A DNA stretch of 64,000 nt, taken from the NCBI RefSeq assembly GCF_916619195.1, contig NZ_CAKAKL010000001.1, positions 806,001-870,000 of the forward strand. The letters are read 5' to 3'. Both the position numbers and the translations under genes were made by a program. The notes under the pieces are model-generated. The model had not been told where the DNA came from and did not search any database. It worked only from the letters and a program-made list of their open reading frames with translations. The stretch is from Inquilinus sp. Marseille-Q2685 (lineage in GTDB: Bacteria; Pseudomonadota; Alphaproteobacteria; DSM-16000; Inquilinaceae). Below, in pieces: positions 37,027 to 46,783 of the stretch (position 1 is the stretch's first letter; every line of letters starts with the position of its first letter).

Positions 37027-38082
37027 ATGAGCAAGGCACGCCGGGCTAAGCCCGACTGGTTCATGATCGCCCTTCCCCTCGTCGCCCTCGCGGCGTGTCT
37101 CTGGCCCACGCCGGGCCTCACGGGCGGCCCCCTGCACTGGGACTGGATCTCGACCTACGGCGTCTCGGTCGTCTTCTTCCTCTACGGCCTGACCCTGGCG
37201 CCGGAAAAGATGAAGGCCGGCGCGTCGCATTGGCGGCTGCATCTGGTGGCCACCGCCGGCACCTTCATCCTGTTCCCGGCCCTGGTTCTGGGCGCGGGCG
37301 CGCTGGGCGAGGGCTGGATCCAACCGGACCTGCTGCTGGGCTTCTTCTTCCTGGCCGTCCTGCCCTCGACCATCTCCTCCTCGGTGGCGATGACCTCGCT
37401 GGCGCGCGGCAACCTGCCGGCCTCGATCTTCAACGCCACCTTGTCCAGCCTGCTCGGCGTCGCGATCACGCCGCTGCTGATGGCCTGGTACACCCACAGC
37501 CAGGGCGCGCCGATGCCGATCGGCCCGGTGCTGCTGAAGGTGGCGCTGCTGGTGGTGCTGCCGATCGTGCTGGGCCAGCTGGTGCGGCCGCTGCTCAGCG
37601 CCTGGGCCAACCGCCACTACGCCCGGATCAAGATGGCCGACCGGGTGATCATCCTGGCGATCGTCTACGGCTCCTTCGCCGATTCGATGGCGTCCGGCAT
37701 CTGGTCGCAGCAGGATCCGATCGTGCTGGTCGAGATCGTCGCCGGCGTGGTGCTGCTGTTCGGCACCGCCTTCGCCGTGATGTGGGGCGTCTGCCGCCTG
37801 ATCGGCTTCGACCTGCCGGACACCATCGCCGCGACCTTCTGCGGCTCGAAGAAGTCGCTGGCCACTGGCGTGCCGCTGGCCCGGCTGATGTTCGGCACCT
37901 CGCCGCAGCTCGGCCTGGTGCTGGCGCCGGTCATGCTGTTCCACTTCTTCCAGCTGATGGCGGTCAGCGTCATCGCCGGCCGCCTCGCCGCCCGCCCGAT
38001 GACCGACGCGGAGGCGCGCGAGGCCACGAAGAAGGACAAGGCCGGGACGCCGGCGCGCGGCCAGACAGCGAAGGCGGCCTGA
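37027..38082 (+). CDS. Bile acid:sodium symporter-like (SBF-like) transporter
   Basis: A 351-residue inner-membrane protein with about ten hydrophobic segments. Conserved family stretches are YGVSVVFFLYGLTLAPEKMK, FFFLAVLPSTISSSVAMTSL, FNATLSSLLGVAITPLLM and ATFCGSKKSLATGVPLA. This is the SLC10A7-like branch (Pfam SBF_like). The natural substrate in bacteria is usually not bile acid. The ATG at 37027 follows a GTG at 37024; GCGAGTGAGT is only a weak ribosome site. Confidence 0.92.
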   Translation: MSKARRAKPDWFMIALPLVALAACLWPTPGLTGGPLHWDWISTYGVSVVFFLYGLTLAPEKMKAGASHWRLHLVATAGTFILFPALVLGAGALGEGWIQPDLLLGFFFLAVLPSTISSSVAMTSLARGNLPASIFNATLSSLLGVAITPLLMAWYTHSQGAPMPIGPVLLKVALLVVLPIVLGQLVRPLLSAWANRHYARIKMADRVIILAIVYGSFADSMASGIWSQQDPIVLVEIVAGVVLLFGTAFAVMWGVCRLIGFDLPDTIAATFCGSKKSLATGVPLARLMFGTSPQLGLVLAPVMLFHFFQLMAVSVIAGRLAARPMTDAEAREATKKDKAGTPARGQTAKAA

Positions 38083-38159
38083 CGCTCCAGCTTCAGGACT
38101 TGTTAACCTCTCCACCGCCATGCGAGCCTTCCGGCATTGCATGACGTGGAGGGGAAATT

Positions 38160-38876
38160 ATGTCCCGGATCAGCCGCCGCGCATTCCTGACCGCTGCCGG
38201 CGCCGTCGCCGCGAGCGCCTGGCTGCGGCCCGGCGTCGCCGCCGCCGCGACCATCACGCCGGGCGACGCCGACGTGCTGCTGGTCATCGACGTGCAGAAC
38301 TGCTTTCTGCCCGGCGGCAGCCTGGCGGTGACCGGCGGCGACAAGGTGGTGCCGGTGATCAACACCCTGGCGAACCGCTTCCGCAATATCGTCGTGACCC
38401 AGGACTGGCACACGCCGGGCCATGTCTCCTTCGCCTCCGCACATCCAGGTGCAAAGCCCTTCGACATGGCCAAGCTTCCGTATGGCGACCAGGTGCTGTG
38501 GCCCGACCACTGCGTCCAGGGCACGGCGGGCGCCGACCTGGCGGCCGAACTGAAGCTGCCGACCGCGCAGCTGGTGATCCGCAAGGGCTACCACCACGAG
38601 CTCGACAGCTACTCCGCCTTCAACGAGGCCGACGGCACGGCCACCGGCCTGGCCGGCTATCTGAAGGAGCGCGGCATCCGCCGCGTCTTCGCGGTCGGCC
38701 TGGCCACCGATTTCTGCGTCTGCTTCAGCGCCATCGACGCCCGCAAGGCAGGGTTCGAGGCCTTCGTCGTCGACGACGCCTGCCGCGGCATCGACGCCGA
38801 GGGGTCGCTGGCCAAGGCGTGGACCGCGATGACCGCGGCCGGGGTGCAGAAGATCGTCTCGGCCGATATCGCGTGA
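38160..38876 (+). CDS. pncA: Nicotinamidase/pyrazinamidase with Tat-type leader
   Basis: A 238-residue isochorismatase-fold amidase that converts nicotinamide to nicotinate. Active-site elements are complete: Asp in LLVIDVQNCFLPGG, metal-site DWHTPGH, Lys in VIRKGYHHELDSYSAF, and the nucleophilic Cys in GLATDFCVCFSA. The first 33 residues form a twin-arginine leader (SRISRRAFLTAAGAVAAS, cleavage near AAA), placing the enzyme outside the cytoplasm, which is unusual for PncA. The ATG at 38160 follows GGAGGGGAAATT. Confidence 0.93.
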   Translation: MSRISRRAFLTAAGAVAASAWLRPGVAAAATITPGDADVLLVIDVQNCFLPGGSLAVTGGDKVVPVINTLANRFRNIVVTQDWHTPGHVSFASAHPGAKPFDMAKLPYGDQVLWPDHCVQGTAGADLAAELKLPTAQLVIRKGYHHELDSYSAFNEADGTATGLAGYLKERGIRRVFAVGLATDFCVCFSAIDARKAGFEAFVVDDACRGIDAEGSLAKAWTAMTAAGVQKIVSADIA

Positions 38877-38910
38877 GGAGTGACGGCTCAAACGGCCATC
38901 CCCCTTCCCT

Positions 38911-39001
38911 GTCATTGCCGGGCTTGACCCGGCAATCCAGGGGCTTTCAAGAACGGTTCTTGATGGCCCCTGGATCCTCGGGTCAAGCCCGAGGATGACA
39001 A
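38911..39001. repeat. Alphaproteobacterial intergenic palindrome
   Basis: A 91-bp element starting GTCATTGCCGGGCTTGACCC and ending near GGGTCAAGCCCGAGGATGAC. It contains inner arms CCAGGGGC / GCCCCTGG around AAGAACGGTTCTT. It lies between convergent pncA and the SDR gene and could form a long hairpin. Confidence 0.8.
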
Positions 39002-39024
39002 TGAGGGGTGTGCGCCCGCCTCGC

Positions 39025-39732
39025 TCAAATCCCCTTCACCAGCCCGCCATCGACCAGCAGGTTCTGGCCGGTGATGTAGCCGGCCTCGTCGGACAGCAGG
39101 AACGCCGTGGTCGCGGCGATCTCATCGACCGTGCCGAAGCGCTTCGCCGGGATCTGGGCGATCAGCTCCGGCTTCTCCGGATAGCTGTCGATGAAGCCGG
39201 GCAGCACGCTGTTCATGCGGATGCCGGCTTCGGCGTAGCGGTCGGCATAGAGCTTGGTAAAGGCAGACAGCCCGGCCCGCAGCACCGAGGACACCGGGAA
39301 GGCCGCACCGGGCTGCGCCGCGCCGAAGGCCGAGATGTTGACGATCGCGCCCTTCCCCGCTTTCTCCATCGCCGGCGTCACCAGCCGGGCCAGCCGCACG
39401 ACATTGACCAGGATCAGGTCGAGGCCGAGATGCCAGTCGGCGTCCGGGATGGCCAGCAGGTCGCCCTTGGGCGGATGGCCGGTGTTGTTGACCAGCGCGT
39501 CGATCCGGCCATAGCGCTCCAGCGTCGCGTCGACCAGGCGCTGCAGGTCCGCCGGCTCGGTCACCGAGCCGCGCACGGCGATGCCGCCCAGCTCCCCCGC
39601 CAGCGCGTCCACCGCGTCGGAGGTGGCGAACAGCGCCAGCCGGTAGCCGCGCCGCGCCAGCTCGCGCGCGATCGCGGCGCCCATGCCCTTGCTGGCAGCG
39701 GTGACGATCGCCACCCGTTCGGTCGTGCTCAT
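39025..39732 (-). CDS. Atypical short-chain dehydrogenase lacking the Tyr-Lys pair
   Basis: A 235-residue SDR-fold protein. The nucleotide-binding motif is VTAASKGMG, followed by VNNTGHPPKG, and the C-terminus ends TGQNLLVDGGLVKG, typical of the classical family. The expected catalytic Tyr-x-x-x-Lys is not present: the segment is PVSSVLRAGLSAFTKLYA, with Ser and Arg in those positions. The Ser-containing strand NISAFGAAQ remains. The start at 39732 follows GAAGGAGAATCGAGG. It may be a subfamily with altered chemistry or a non-catalytic member. Confidence 0.85.
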   Translation of the reverse strand: MSTTERVAIVTAASKGMGAAIARELARRGYRLALFATSDAVDALAGELGGIAVRGSVTEPADLQRLVDATLERYGRIDALVNNTGHPPKGDLLAIPDADWHLGLDLILVNVVRLARLVTPAMEKAGKGAIVNISAFGAAQPGAAFPVSSVLRAGLSAFTKLYADRYAEAGIRMNSVLPGFIDSYPEKPELIAQIPAKRFGTVDEIAATTAFLLSDEAGYITGQNLLVDGGLVKGI

Positions 39733-39909
39733 CCTCGATTCTCCTTCCGTTGTCCCCGACAGATGCGCCCGTCGGGCGGAGGAGACAAACGGGAAGTTCT
39801 TTGCCTGCGGGTTAGGAAAACTACATGCTCGCCGGTAGACGCGCGGCACACATTTGGTGCCTGCCCAACATCCAATACGATGCTTCTGGGAGATGGTGAG
39901 GGGCCGATC

Positions 39910-40341
39910 ATGACCATCGATAAGACGGAAAAATACTGGGTCGGCACGCATCCGTTGGACATCAAGGCCTATCTGCGGGCGTACGTGGAGAGCACGCCGA
40001 TTTCGGCATTCCGCCTGGCGCAATGCCCGTGCTCATCGATCGACTTCAGGGTGGAAGCCGATGCCGACGAAGGGTGCGTGCGGCGCAGCTGCACGCGATG
40101 CTCGACTGCGCACTTCGTCTGCGACAGCGAAGAGTATGGGGCCGAGGCGGAGCTGAAACCGTGGCGCTGTAAATGCCGTTCCGACCAGGCCAATATTGGC
40201 GTCGGCTTCTCGCTGCACGATAACGGAGACGTGCGCTGGCTCTATGTCGGGCTCCGGTGCCGTAAATGCGGCACGCTCGGCTGCATCGCCGATTGGAAGG
40301 TGGGGTACGGGCCGTCGGGCCATCTGCTGGACGCTGCCTGA
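39910..40341 (+). CDS. Cys-rich, probably zinc-binding hypothetical protein
   Basis: A 143-residue soluble protein. Cysteines occur in pairs: CPCSS, SCTRC, RCKC and RCRKCGTLGC, which suggests one or two zinc ribbons. There is no signal or membrane segment. The ATG at 39910 (MTIDKTEKYWVG) is preceded by GGTGAGGGG; an earlier ATG at 39880 is possible. It is divergent from the SDR gene and 57 bp upstream of the response regulator. I recognise no family. Confidence 0.65.
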   Translation: MTIDKTEKYWVGTHPLDIKAYLRAYVESTPISAFRLAQCPCSSIDFRVEADADEGCVRRSCTRCSTAHFVCDSEEYGAEAELKPWRCKCRSDQANIGVGFSLHDNGDVRWLYVGLRCRKCGTLGCIADWKVGYGPSGHLLDAA

Positions 40342-40398
40342 CAAGATCTTCTGCGCGATCGCCTTGCCGGCGCCTGTGCTTTCCGACAAGAAGAGCGC

Positions 40399-41076
40399 AT
40401 GCGGATCCTTCTGGTCGAAGACAATCCCGATCTCGGGGAGGCGGTGGAGAACCGGCTGCGCAAGTCCGGCCATTCGGTGGAATGGGTGCGCGACGGGCTG
40501 GCGGCGGTCGAAGCCGCCGCACATGACGCTTTCGACGCCGTGCTGCTGGACATCATGCTGCCGGGCCAGGACGGCTTCGCCGTGCTGCGCGACCTGCGCC
40601 GGCGCGGCGTCGACGCGCCGGTGCTGGTGGTCACCGCCCGGTCCGAGATCGACGACAAGGTCGGCCTGCTCGACCTCGGCGCCGACGACTACCTGGTCAA
40701 GCCCTTCGACCTGCGCGAGCTGGAGGCGCGGCTGCGCGCCCTGCTGCGGCGCCCGGCCGGCCAGACCAGCAGCACCGTGGCGCATGGCAACGTCACGCTG
40801 GACCTGGCCGGCCAGGCGGTCACCGTCGCCGGCCAGCATGTCGAGTTCGGCCGGCGCGAATTCCGGCTGCTGGAGATCCTGCTGACCCGCGCCGGCCAGG
40901 TCGCGGCCAAGGACCGGCTGATGATCCAGCTGTTCGGCGACGAGGCCGATGTCTCGGTCAATGCGCTGGAGCTGCTGGTCTCGCGCGTCCGCCGCAAGCT
41001 GGAGGGCGCGGACATCGACATCGTCACTCTGCGCGGCACCGGCTATCGCGTTCAGCCGCGCGGACACCGAGAGTGA
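40399..41076 (+). CDS. tctD: OmpR-family response regulator (TctD-like)
   Basis: A 225-residue protein. The receiver domain has the phosphoacceptor Asp51 in VLLDIMLPGQDG, the acidic pair in LLVEDNPD and the Lys in DDYLVKPFD. The C-terminal winged helix reads SVNALELLVSRVRRKL, then LRGTGYRV. The stop overlaps the kinase GTG start (GTGA), so the two are coupled. Placement before tctCBA fits a TctD-type regulator of carboxylate uptake; this rests on context. Confidence 0.93.
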   Translation: MRILLVEDNPDLGEAVENRLRKSGHSVEWVRDGLAAVEAAAHDAFDAVLLDIMLPGQDGFAVLRDLRRRGVDAPVLVVTARSEIDDKVGLLDLGADDYLVKPFDLRELEARLRALLRRPAGQTSSTVAHGNVTLDLAGQAVTVAGQHVEFGRREFRLLEILLTRAGQVAAKDRLMIQLFGDEADVSVNALELLVSRVRRKLEGADIDIVTLRGTGYRVQPRGHRE

Positions 41077-43565
41077 CCGCCAAAGCCGGCCGCGCCTCGA
41101 TCCGGCGGCGCATGCTGGCGCTGACCGTGCTGGCGCTGCTGCTGGCCGGGATCGGGCTGGTGGCCCTGATCCGCGACTATGCCCGCGGCGCGTCGGACAG
41201 CGCCTTCGACCGGCTGCTCGCCGCCTCGGCCTTCACCATCGCCGGCGCGGTGCAGATCGAGGACGGCGCGGTGACGGTGGAGCTGCCCACCGCCTCGCTG
41301 GCGATGCTCGACTTCTCCGACGACGACCGGGTGTTCTACGAGGTCGCGGCGCCGGACGGCGCCTTCGTCACCGGCTATCGCGACCTCGGCGCCGGGCTGC
41401 CGCCGGCCGCTTCGGCCACGCCCGGCTTCACCGACGGCACCTATCACGGCGAGGCGGTGCGGATCGCCACGGTCGGCCGGCTGGTCTTCGTCGAGGGCAA
41501 GGCCGGCTGGGCCACCATCCGCGTCGCCGAGACCCGCGGCGCCCGGGCCGCGCTGGCGTCGGAGATCCTGGGCCAGGCCGCCCTGCCGCTCGCCGCCCTC
41601 GGCCTCGTCGCCCTCGGCCTGGTCTGGTTCGGCATCCGCTACGCCTTCGCGCCCTTGGTGGTGATGGAGCGGGAGCTGCGCCGCCGCGCGCCGGAGGACC
41701 TGTCGCCGGTGCAGGTGCCGGTGCCGGTCGAGGTGCAGCAGCTGGCCGGGGCGTTGAACGACTTCATCGCCCGGCTGCGCAGCGTGATGGAGCGGGTCAG
41801 CGGCCTGGTCGCCGACGCCGCCCACCAGGTGCGCACGCCGCTGGCCTCACTGCGCGCCCAGGCCGAGGTGGCGGTCGACGAGGAGGATCCCGACCGGCTG
41901 CGCGACCGCGTCGTCCGCATCCATCAGAATGCCGTGCAGGCCAGCCACCTGGTCAACCAGCTGCTGATGGACGCGACCGTGCGTCATCGCCTCGAGGCGC
42001 GGGAGGCCACGGTCGTGCCGCTGGACGCCATCATCGAGGATGTGCGCCAGCGCCTGGAGTCCGAGGAGGCTGCACGGCTGTCGGTCGCGCTGACGCCGGA
42101 GGCGGCGCGGGCCGGGATCAGCGGCGACCGCGTGGCCCTGCGCGAGATGCTGTGGAACCTGGTGCACAACGCCCTGACCCATGCGCCCGGCGGCGCGGTC
42201 GAGATCGAGGCCGTGCTGGATCGCGGCCGGGCTGTGATCCGCGTCTCCGACCGCGGCCCGGGCATCCCGGAGGCCGAGAAGGCGCTGGTGCTGGAGCGCT
42301 TCACCCGCGGCGAGGGCAGCCGCGACCGGCCGGGGTCGGGCCTGGGCCTGTCGATCGTCCGCACCGTGGCCGAGGCGCATGGGGGCACGCTGGCCCTGCT
42401 GGACCGCCCGGGCGGCGGGCTTCGGGTCGAGGTCGCGCTGCCGGTCGCCGAGGCCGTGCGGCGACGGCCGCACGGGCCGGCTGCGGCACTGCTGCTGGCC
42501 GGGGCGCTGCTGGCGATGACGATCGAACCGAGCCGGGCCGCGCCCGGCACCACCGTCTACCCGGCGCCGGACGGCGGCGAGCGGACGCTGACCATCCTGG
42601 GCGCCACCGACACCCCGCTCTTCGCCCGCTTCATCGCCGATTTCCAGGCGCTGCGGCCGGAGATCCGGGTGGTGTACCGGGAGACCGACACGCTGCCGAT
42701 GTACCAGGCGGCGTCGAGCGGGCAGCTGTCGCCCGTGCCCGACCTGCTGATCAGCTCCGCCCCCGACCTGCAGGTGAAGCTGGCCAATGACGGCTTCGCC
42801 CAGGCCTATGCCTCGCCCTGGCTCGACCGGCTGCCGCACTGGGCGCAGTGGCGGGGCGAGGCGATCGGCTTCACCTTCGAGCCGGCAGTGATCGCCTACA
42901 ATCCCGACCTGCTGCCCGAGGCGGAGGTGCCGCGGTCGCATGCCGAGCTGATCGCGCTGCTGGAGGCGCAGCCGGAGCGGTTCCGCGGCCAGGTCGCGAC
43001 CTACGACATCGCCATCAGCGGCATCGGCCACCTGCTGGCCAGCCAGGATGCGCTGATCTCCTCCAACTTCTGGCGGCTGGCCGCGGCCTTCGGCCGGGTC
43101 GACGCGAAGCTGAGCGGCAGCAGCCCGGAGATGCTGGACCGGATCGTCAACGGCGAGCTGATCCTCGGCTACAACCTGCTCGGCTCCTACGCCTTCGCGC
43201 GGCAGAGCGCCGGCAAGCGCCTGGGCGTGGTGGTGCCCGAGGACTACGCCCTGGTCATGACCCGGGTGGCGCTGATCCCACGCACGGCACCGGACGCCGA
43301 GCTGGCCCGCGCCTTCGTCGACTACCTGCTGTCGCCGCGCGGCCAGGCCCTGGCGGCGGGCGTCACCGGCCTCGGCGCGATCATGCCCGACATCTCCGGC
43401 CCCTGGACCGCCGGCAGCATCGCCGGCAAGGCCGAGGGCGCGCTGCAGCCGATCCCGCTGGGCCCGTCGCTGCTGGTGGCACTGGACGAGCGCCGGCGCG
43501 AGCGGTTCCTGCAGACCTGGCGGCGCCTGGTGTCGGACGGCCTGGACCCGATGACAGGACGCTGA
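41073..43565 (+). CDS. TctE-like sensor kinase fused to a solute-binding protein
   Basis: An 830-residue single reading frame from a GTG. A TctE-type kinase comes first: TM1 near 14-33, a periplasmic domain near 34-165, TM2 near 170-190, His251 in the H-box (ADAAHQVRTPLASLRAQ), the N-box NLVHNALTHAP, and G-boxes SDRGPGIP and GSGLGLSIV, ending near 460. Then follows a signal-peptide-like hydrophobic helix (near 470-488, PAAALLLAGALLAM) and a full iron/ABC-type solute-binding protein (LTILGATDTPLFARFIADF, LLISSAPDLQVKLANDGF, GYNLLGSYAFA). The helix would place the binding domain in the periplasm. An in-frame GTG at 42456 could start it separately. Confidence 0.9.
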   Translation: MTAKAGRASIRRRMLALTVLALLLAGIGLVALIRDYARGASDSAFDRLLAASAFTIAGAVQIEDGAVTVELPTASLAMLDFSDDDRVFYEVAAPDGAFVTGYRDLGAGLPPAASATPGFTDGTYHGEAVRIATVGRLVFVEGKAGWATIRVAETRGARAALASEILGQAALPLAALGLVALGLVWFGIRYAFAPLVVMERELRRRAPEDLSPVQVPVPVEVQQLAGALNDFIARLRSVMERVSGLVADAAHQVRTPLASLRAQAEVAVDEEDPDRLRDRVVRIHQNAVQASHLVNQLLMDATVRHRLEAREATVVPLDAIIEDVRQRLESEEAARLSVALTPEAARAGISGDRVALREMLWNLVHNALTHAPGGAVEIEAVLDRGRAVIRVSDRGPGIPEAEKALVLERFTRGEGSRDRPGSGLGLSIVRTVAEAHGGTLALLDRPGGGLRVEVALPVAEAVRRRPHGPAAALLLAGALLAMTIEPSRAAPGTTVYPAPDGGERTLTILGATDTPLFARFIADFQALRPEIRVVYRETDTLPMYQAASSGQLSPVPDLLISSAPDLQVKLANDGFAQAYASPWLDRLPHWAQWRGEAIGFTFEPAVIAYNPDLLPEAEVPRSHAELIALLEAQPERFRGQVATYDIAISGIGHLLASQDALISSNFWRLAAAFGRVDAKLSGSSPEMLDRIVNGELILGYNLLGSYAFARQSAGKRLGVVVPEDYALVMTRVALIPRTAPDAELARAFVDYLLSPRGQALAAGVTGLGAIMPDISGPWTAGSIAGKAEGALQPIPLGPSLLVALDERRRERFLQTWRRLVSDGLDPMTGR

Positions 43566-43793
43566 CAGGTTCGGCGGCTAGACTGATCCCTGGAACCGGG
43601 CCGATCGCGATGCCCGGGCGGAAGCAACAGGCCAGGGAGGTCCCGATTTCACCCGAGATGCCAGAGCGCCGCGACCGGCGGCCGATCCGAATTCCATCCA
43701 TCACCAGCGGCCGATAAGCGACCGGCCTGCGCCCTGACGGCGCGGGATGCTATGCTTTCGGCCAAAACCAAACCGATCAGGGGGAGGACACCC
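43566..43793. other. Intergenic region upstream of tctC
   Basis: About 230 bp between the fused kinase and tctC. It should hold the tctCBA promoter and a TctD site. I see no clear repeat or consensus promoter. Confidence 0.5.
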
Positions 43794-44741
43794 ATGAAGA
43801 GACTGGCGATCGCCGCTGTGGCGGCCATCCTGGCGCTGCCGCTGGCGGCCCGGGCCAACGACTACACCATCATGGCGCCGGCCGGCCCCGGCGGCGGCTG
43901 GGACCAGACCGCGCGGTCGATGCAGCAGGCGCTGCAGGCCGAAGGCATTTCGCGCAGCGTCCAGGTCGTCAACGTGCCCGGCGCCGCCGGCACGGTCGGC
44001 CTGGCCCAGTTCGTCAGCCAGAACAAGGGCGACCCGAAGGCCCTGATCGTCGGCGGCTACGTCATGGTCGGCGGCATCATCACCAACAAGTCGCCGGTGA
44101 CCCTGGCCGACGTCACCCCGATCGCCCGCCTGACCGGCGAGTACGAGGCGATCGTCGTGCCGAAGGATTCGCCGCTGAAATCGGTGCAGGAGCTGGTGGA
44201 GAGCCTGAAGAAGGACCCGGGCGGCGTGACCTGGGCCGGCGGCTCGGCCGGCGGCACCGACCACATCACGGTCGGCCTCGTCGCCAAGGCGGCCGGGGTG
44301 GACCCGACCGAGATCAACTACATCGCCTATTCCGGCGGTGGCGAGGCGCTGGCGGCGGTGCTGAGCGGCCAGGTGACGGCCGGCATCTCCAGCTATGGCG
44401 AGTTCGAGGCCCAGGTGAAGGCCGGGGCGCTGCGCGTCCTGGCGGTGTCGAGCGAGCAGCGGCTGCCCGGCGTCGACGCGCCGACCCTGAAGGAATCCGG
44501 GCTGGACGTGGTGGTGCAGAACTGGCGCATGGTCGCCGCCGCGCCGGGGCTGAGCGCCGAGCAGAAGGCCGCCGTCGCCGCCGACATCGAGAAGCTGGCC
44601 AAGTCCAAGACCTGGCAGGAGACGCTGAAGACCAAGGGTTGGACCGACACCTACCTGGCCGGCGACGCGTTCGACAAGCAGCTGGCCACCGACATCAGCA
44701 CCACCGAGCAGATCCTCAAGGACGTCGGTCTGGCCGAATGA
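43794..44741 (+). CDS. tctC: Tripartite tricarboxylate transporter binding protein
   Basis: A 315-residue periplasmic binding protein (TctC/Bug family) with a signal peptide ending near ARA. The mature start [20 protein letters not shown] and the [11 protein letters not shown] and [14 protein letters not shown] segments are family hallmarks. GGGGGAGGACACCC precedes the ATG. Its stop overlaps the tctB start (ATGA). Ligands of the family are citrate and other carboxylates. Confidence 0.95.
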   Translation: MKRLAIAAVAAILALPLAARANDYTIMAPAGPGGGWDQTARSMQQALQAEGISRSVQVVNVPGAAGTVGLAQFVSQNKGDPKALIVGGYVMVGGIITNKSPVTLADVTPIARLTGEYEAIVVPKDSPLKSVQELVESLKKDPGGVTWAGGSAGGTDHITVGLVAKAAGVDPTEINYIAYSGGGEALAAVLSGQVTAGISSYGEFEAQVKAGALRVLAVSSEQRLPGVDAPTLKESGLDVVVQNWRMVAAAPGLSAEQKAAVAADIEKLAKSKTWQETLKTKGWTDTYLAGDAFDKQLATDISTTEQILKDVGLAE

Positions 44742-45226
44742 GCACCGCCCCGGAACACGCCGCGAAACGCCGGCCGGACTGGCCGGTCCTGGGCATCGCC
44801 GCGGCCCTGGCCGTCGTCGCCGCGGTGCTGTTCTGGGACGCCGGCCAGCTCAATGTCAGGGGGTTCGCGGCCCGGTTCGGGCCCGCGATCTTCCCCCGCC
44901 TGATCGGCGGGCTGCTGCTGATCCTGGCGGTGTGGACGGCGATCGACGCCTGGCGCGGCAACCCGCCGCCGCGCGAGAAGGACGACCTGCCGCCCATCGC
45001 CTGGATCGTCGGCGGCCTGGCCGCCCAGATGCTGCTGCTGACCACGGCCGGCTTCTCGATCGCGACCGGCCTCCTGTTCGCCGCGACCGTCCGGGGCTTC
45101 GGCCGAGGCCCGCTGTGGCGGACCATCCCGATCGGCATCGTCTTCGCCTTCGTGGTCTGGTTCATCTTCTCCAAGGGGCTGGACCTGACCCTGCCGGCGG
45201 GACCGCTGGAACGGCTGTTCTCGTAA
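44738..45226 (+). CDS. tctB: Tripartite tricarboxylate transporter small membrane subunit
   Basis: A 162-residue protein with four hydrophobic segments. Family features are FGPAIFPRLIGGLLLILAVW, followed by the second pair (LAAQMLLLTTAGFSIATGLL). The small TctB subunit (DUF1468) assembles with TctA in the inner membrane. It overlaps tctC by 4 bp and precedes tctA by 12 bp. Confidence 0.93.
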   Translation: MSTAPEHAAKRRPDWPVLGIAAALAVVAAVLFWDAGQLNVRGFAARFGPAIFPRLIGGLLLILAVWTAIDAWRGNPPPREKDDLPPIAWIVGGLAAQMLLLTTAGFSIATGLLFAATVRGFGRGPLWRTIPIGIVFAFVVWFIFSKGLDLTLPAGPLERLFS

Positions 45227-45238
45227 GGGCCCGACGCC

Positions 45239-46756
<1,518 letters not shown>

Positions 46757-46765
46757 GGCGGCTGC

Positions 46766-46783
46766 GGCGGGACTAAGCCCGCC
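46766..46783. terminator. Hairpin between convergent tctA and CoxL-like genes
   Basis: GGCGGG, a 6-nt loop (actaag), then CCCGCC. It overlaps the last codons of the minus-strand gene, so it can only be a modest terminator. Confidence 0.4.
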
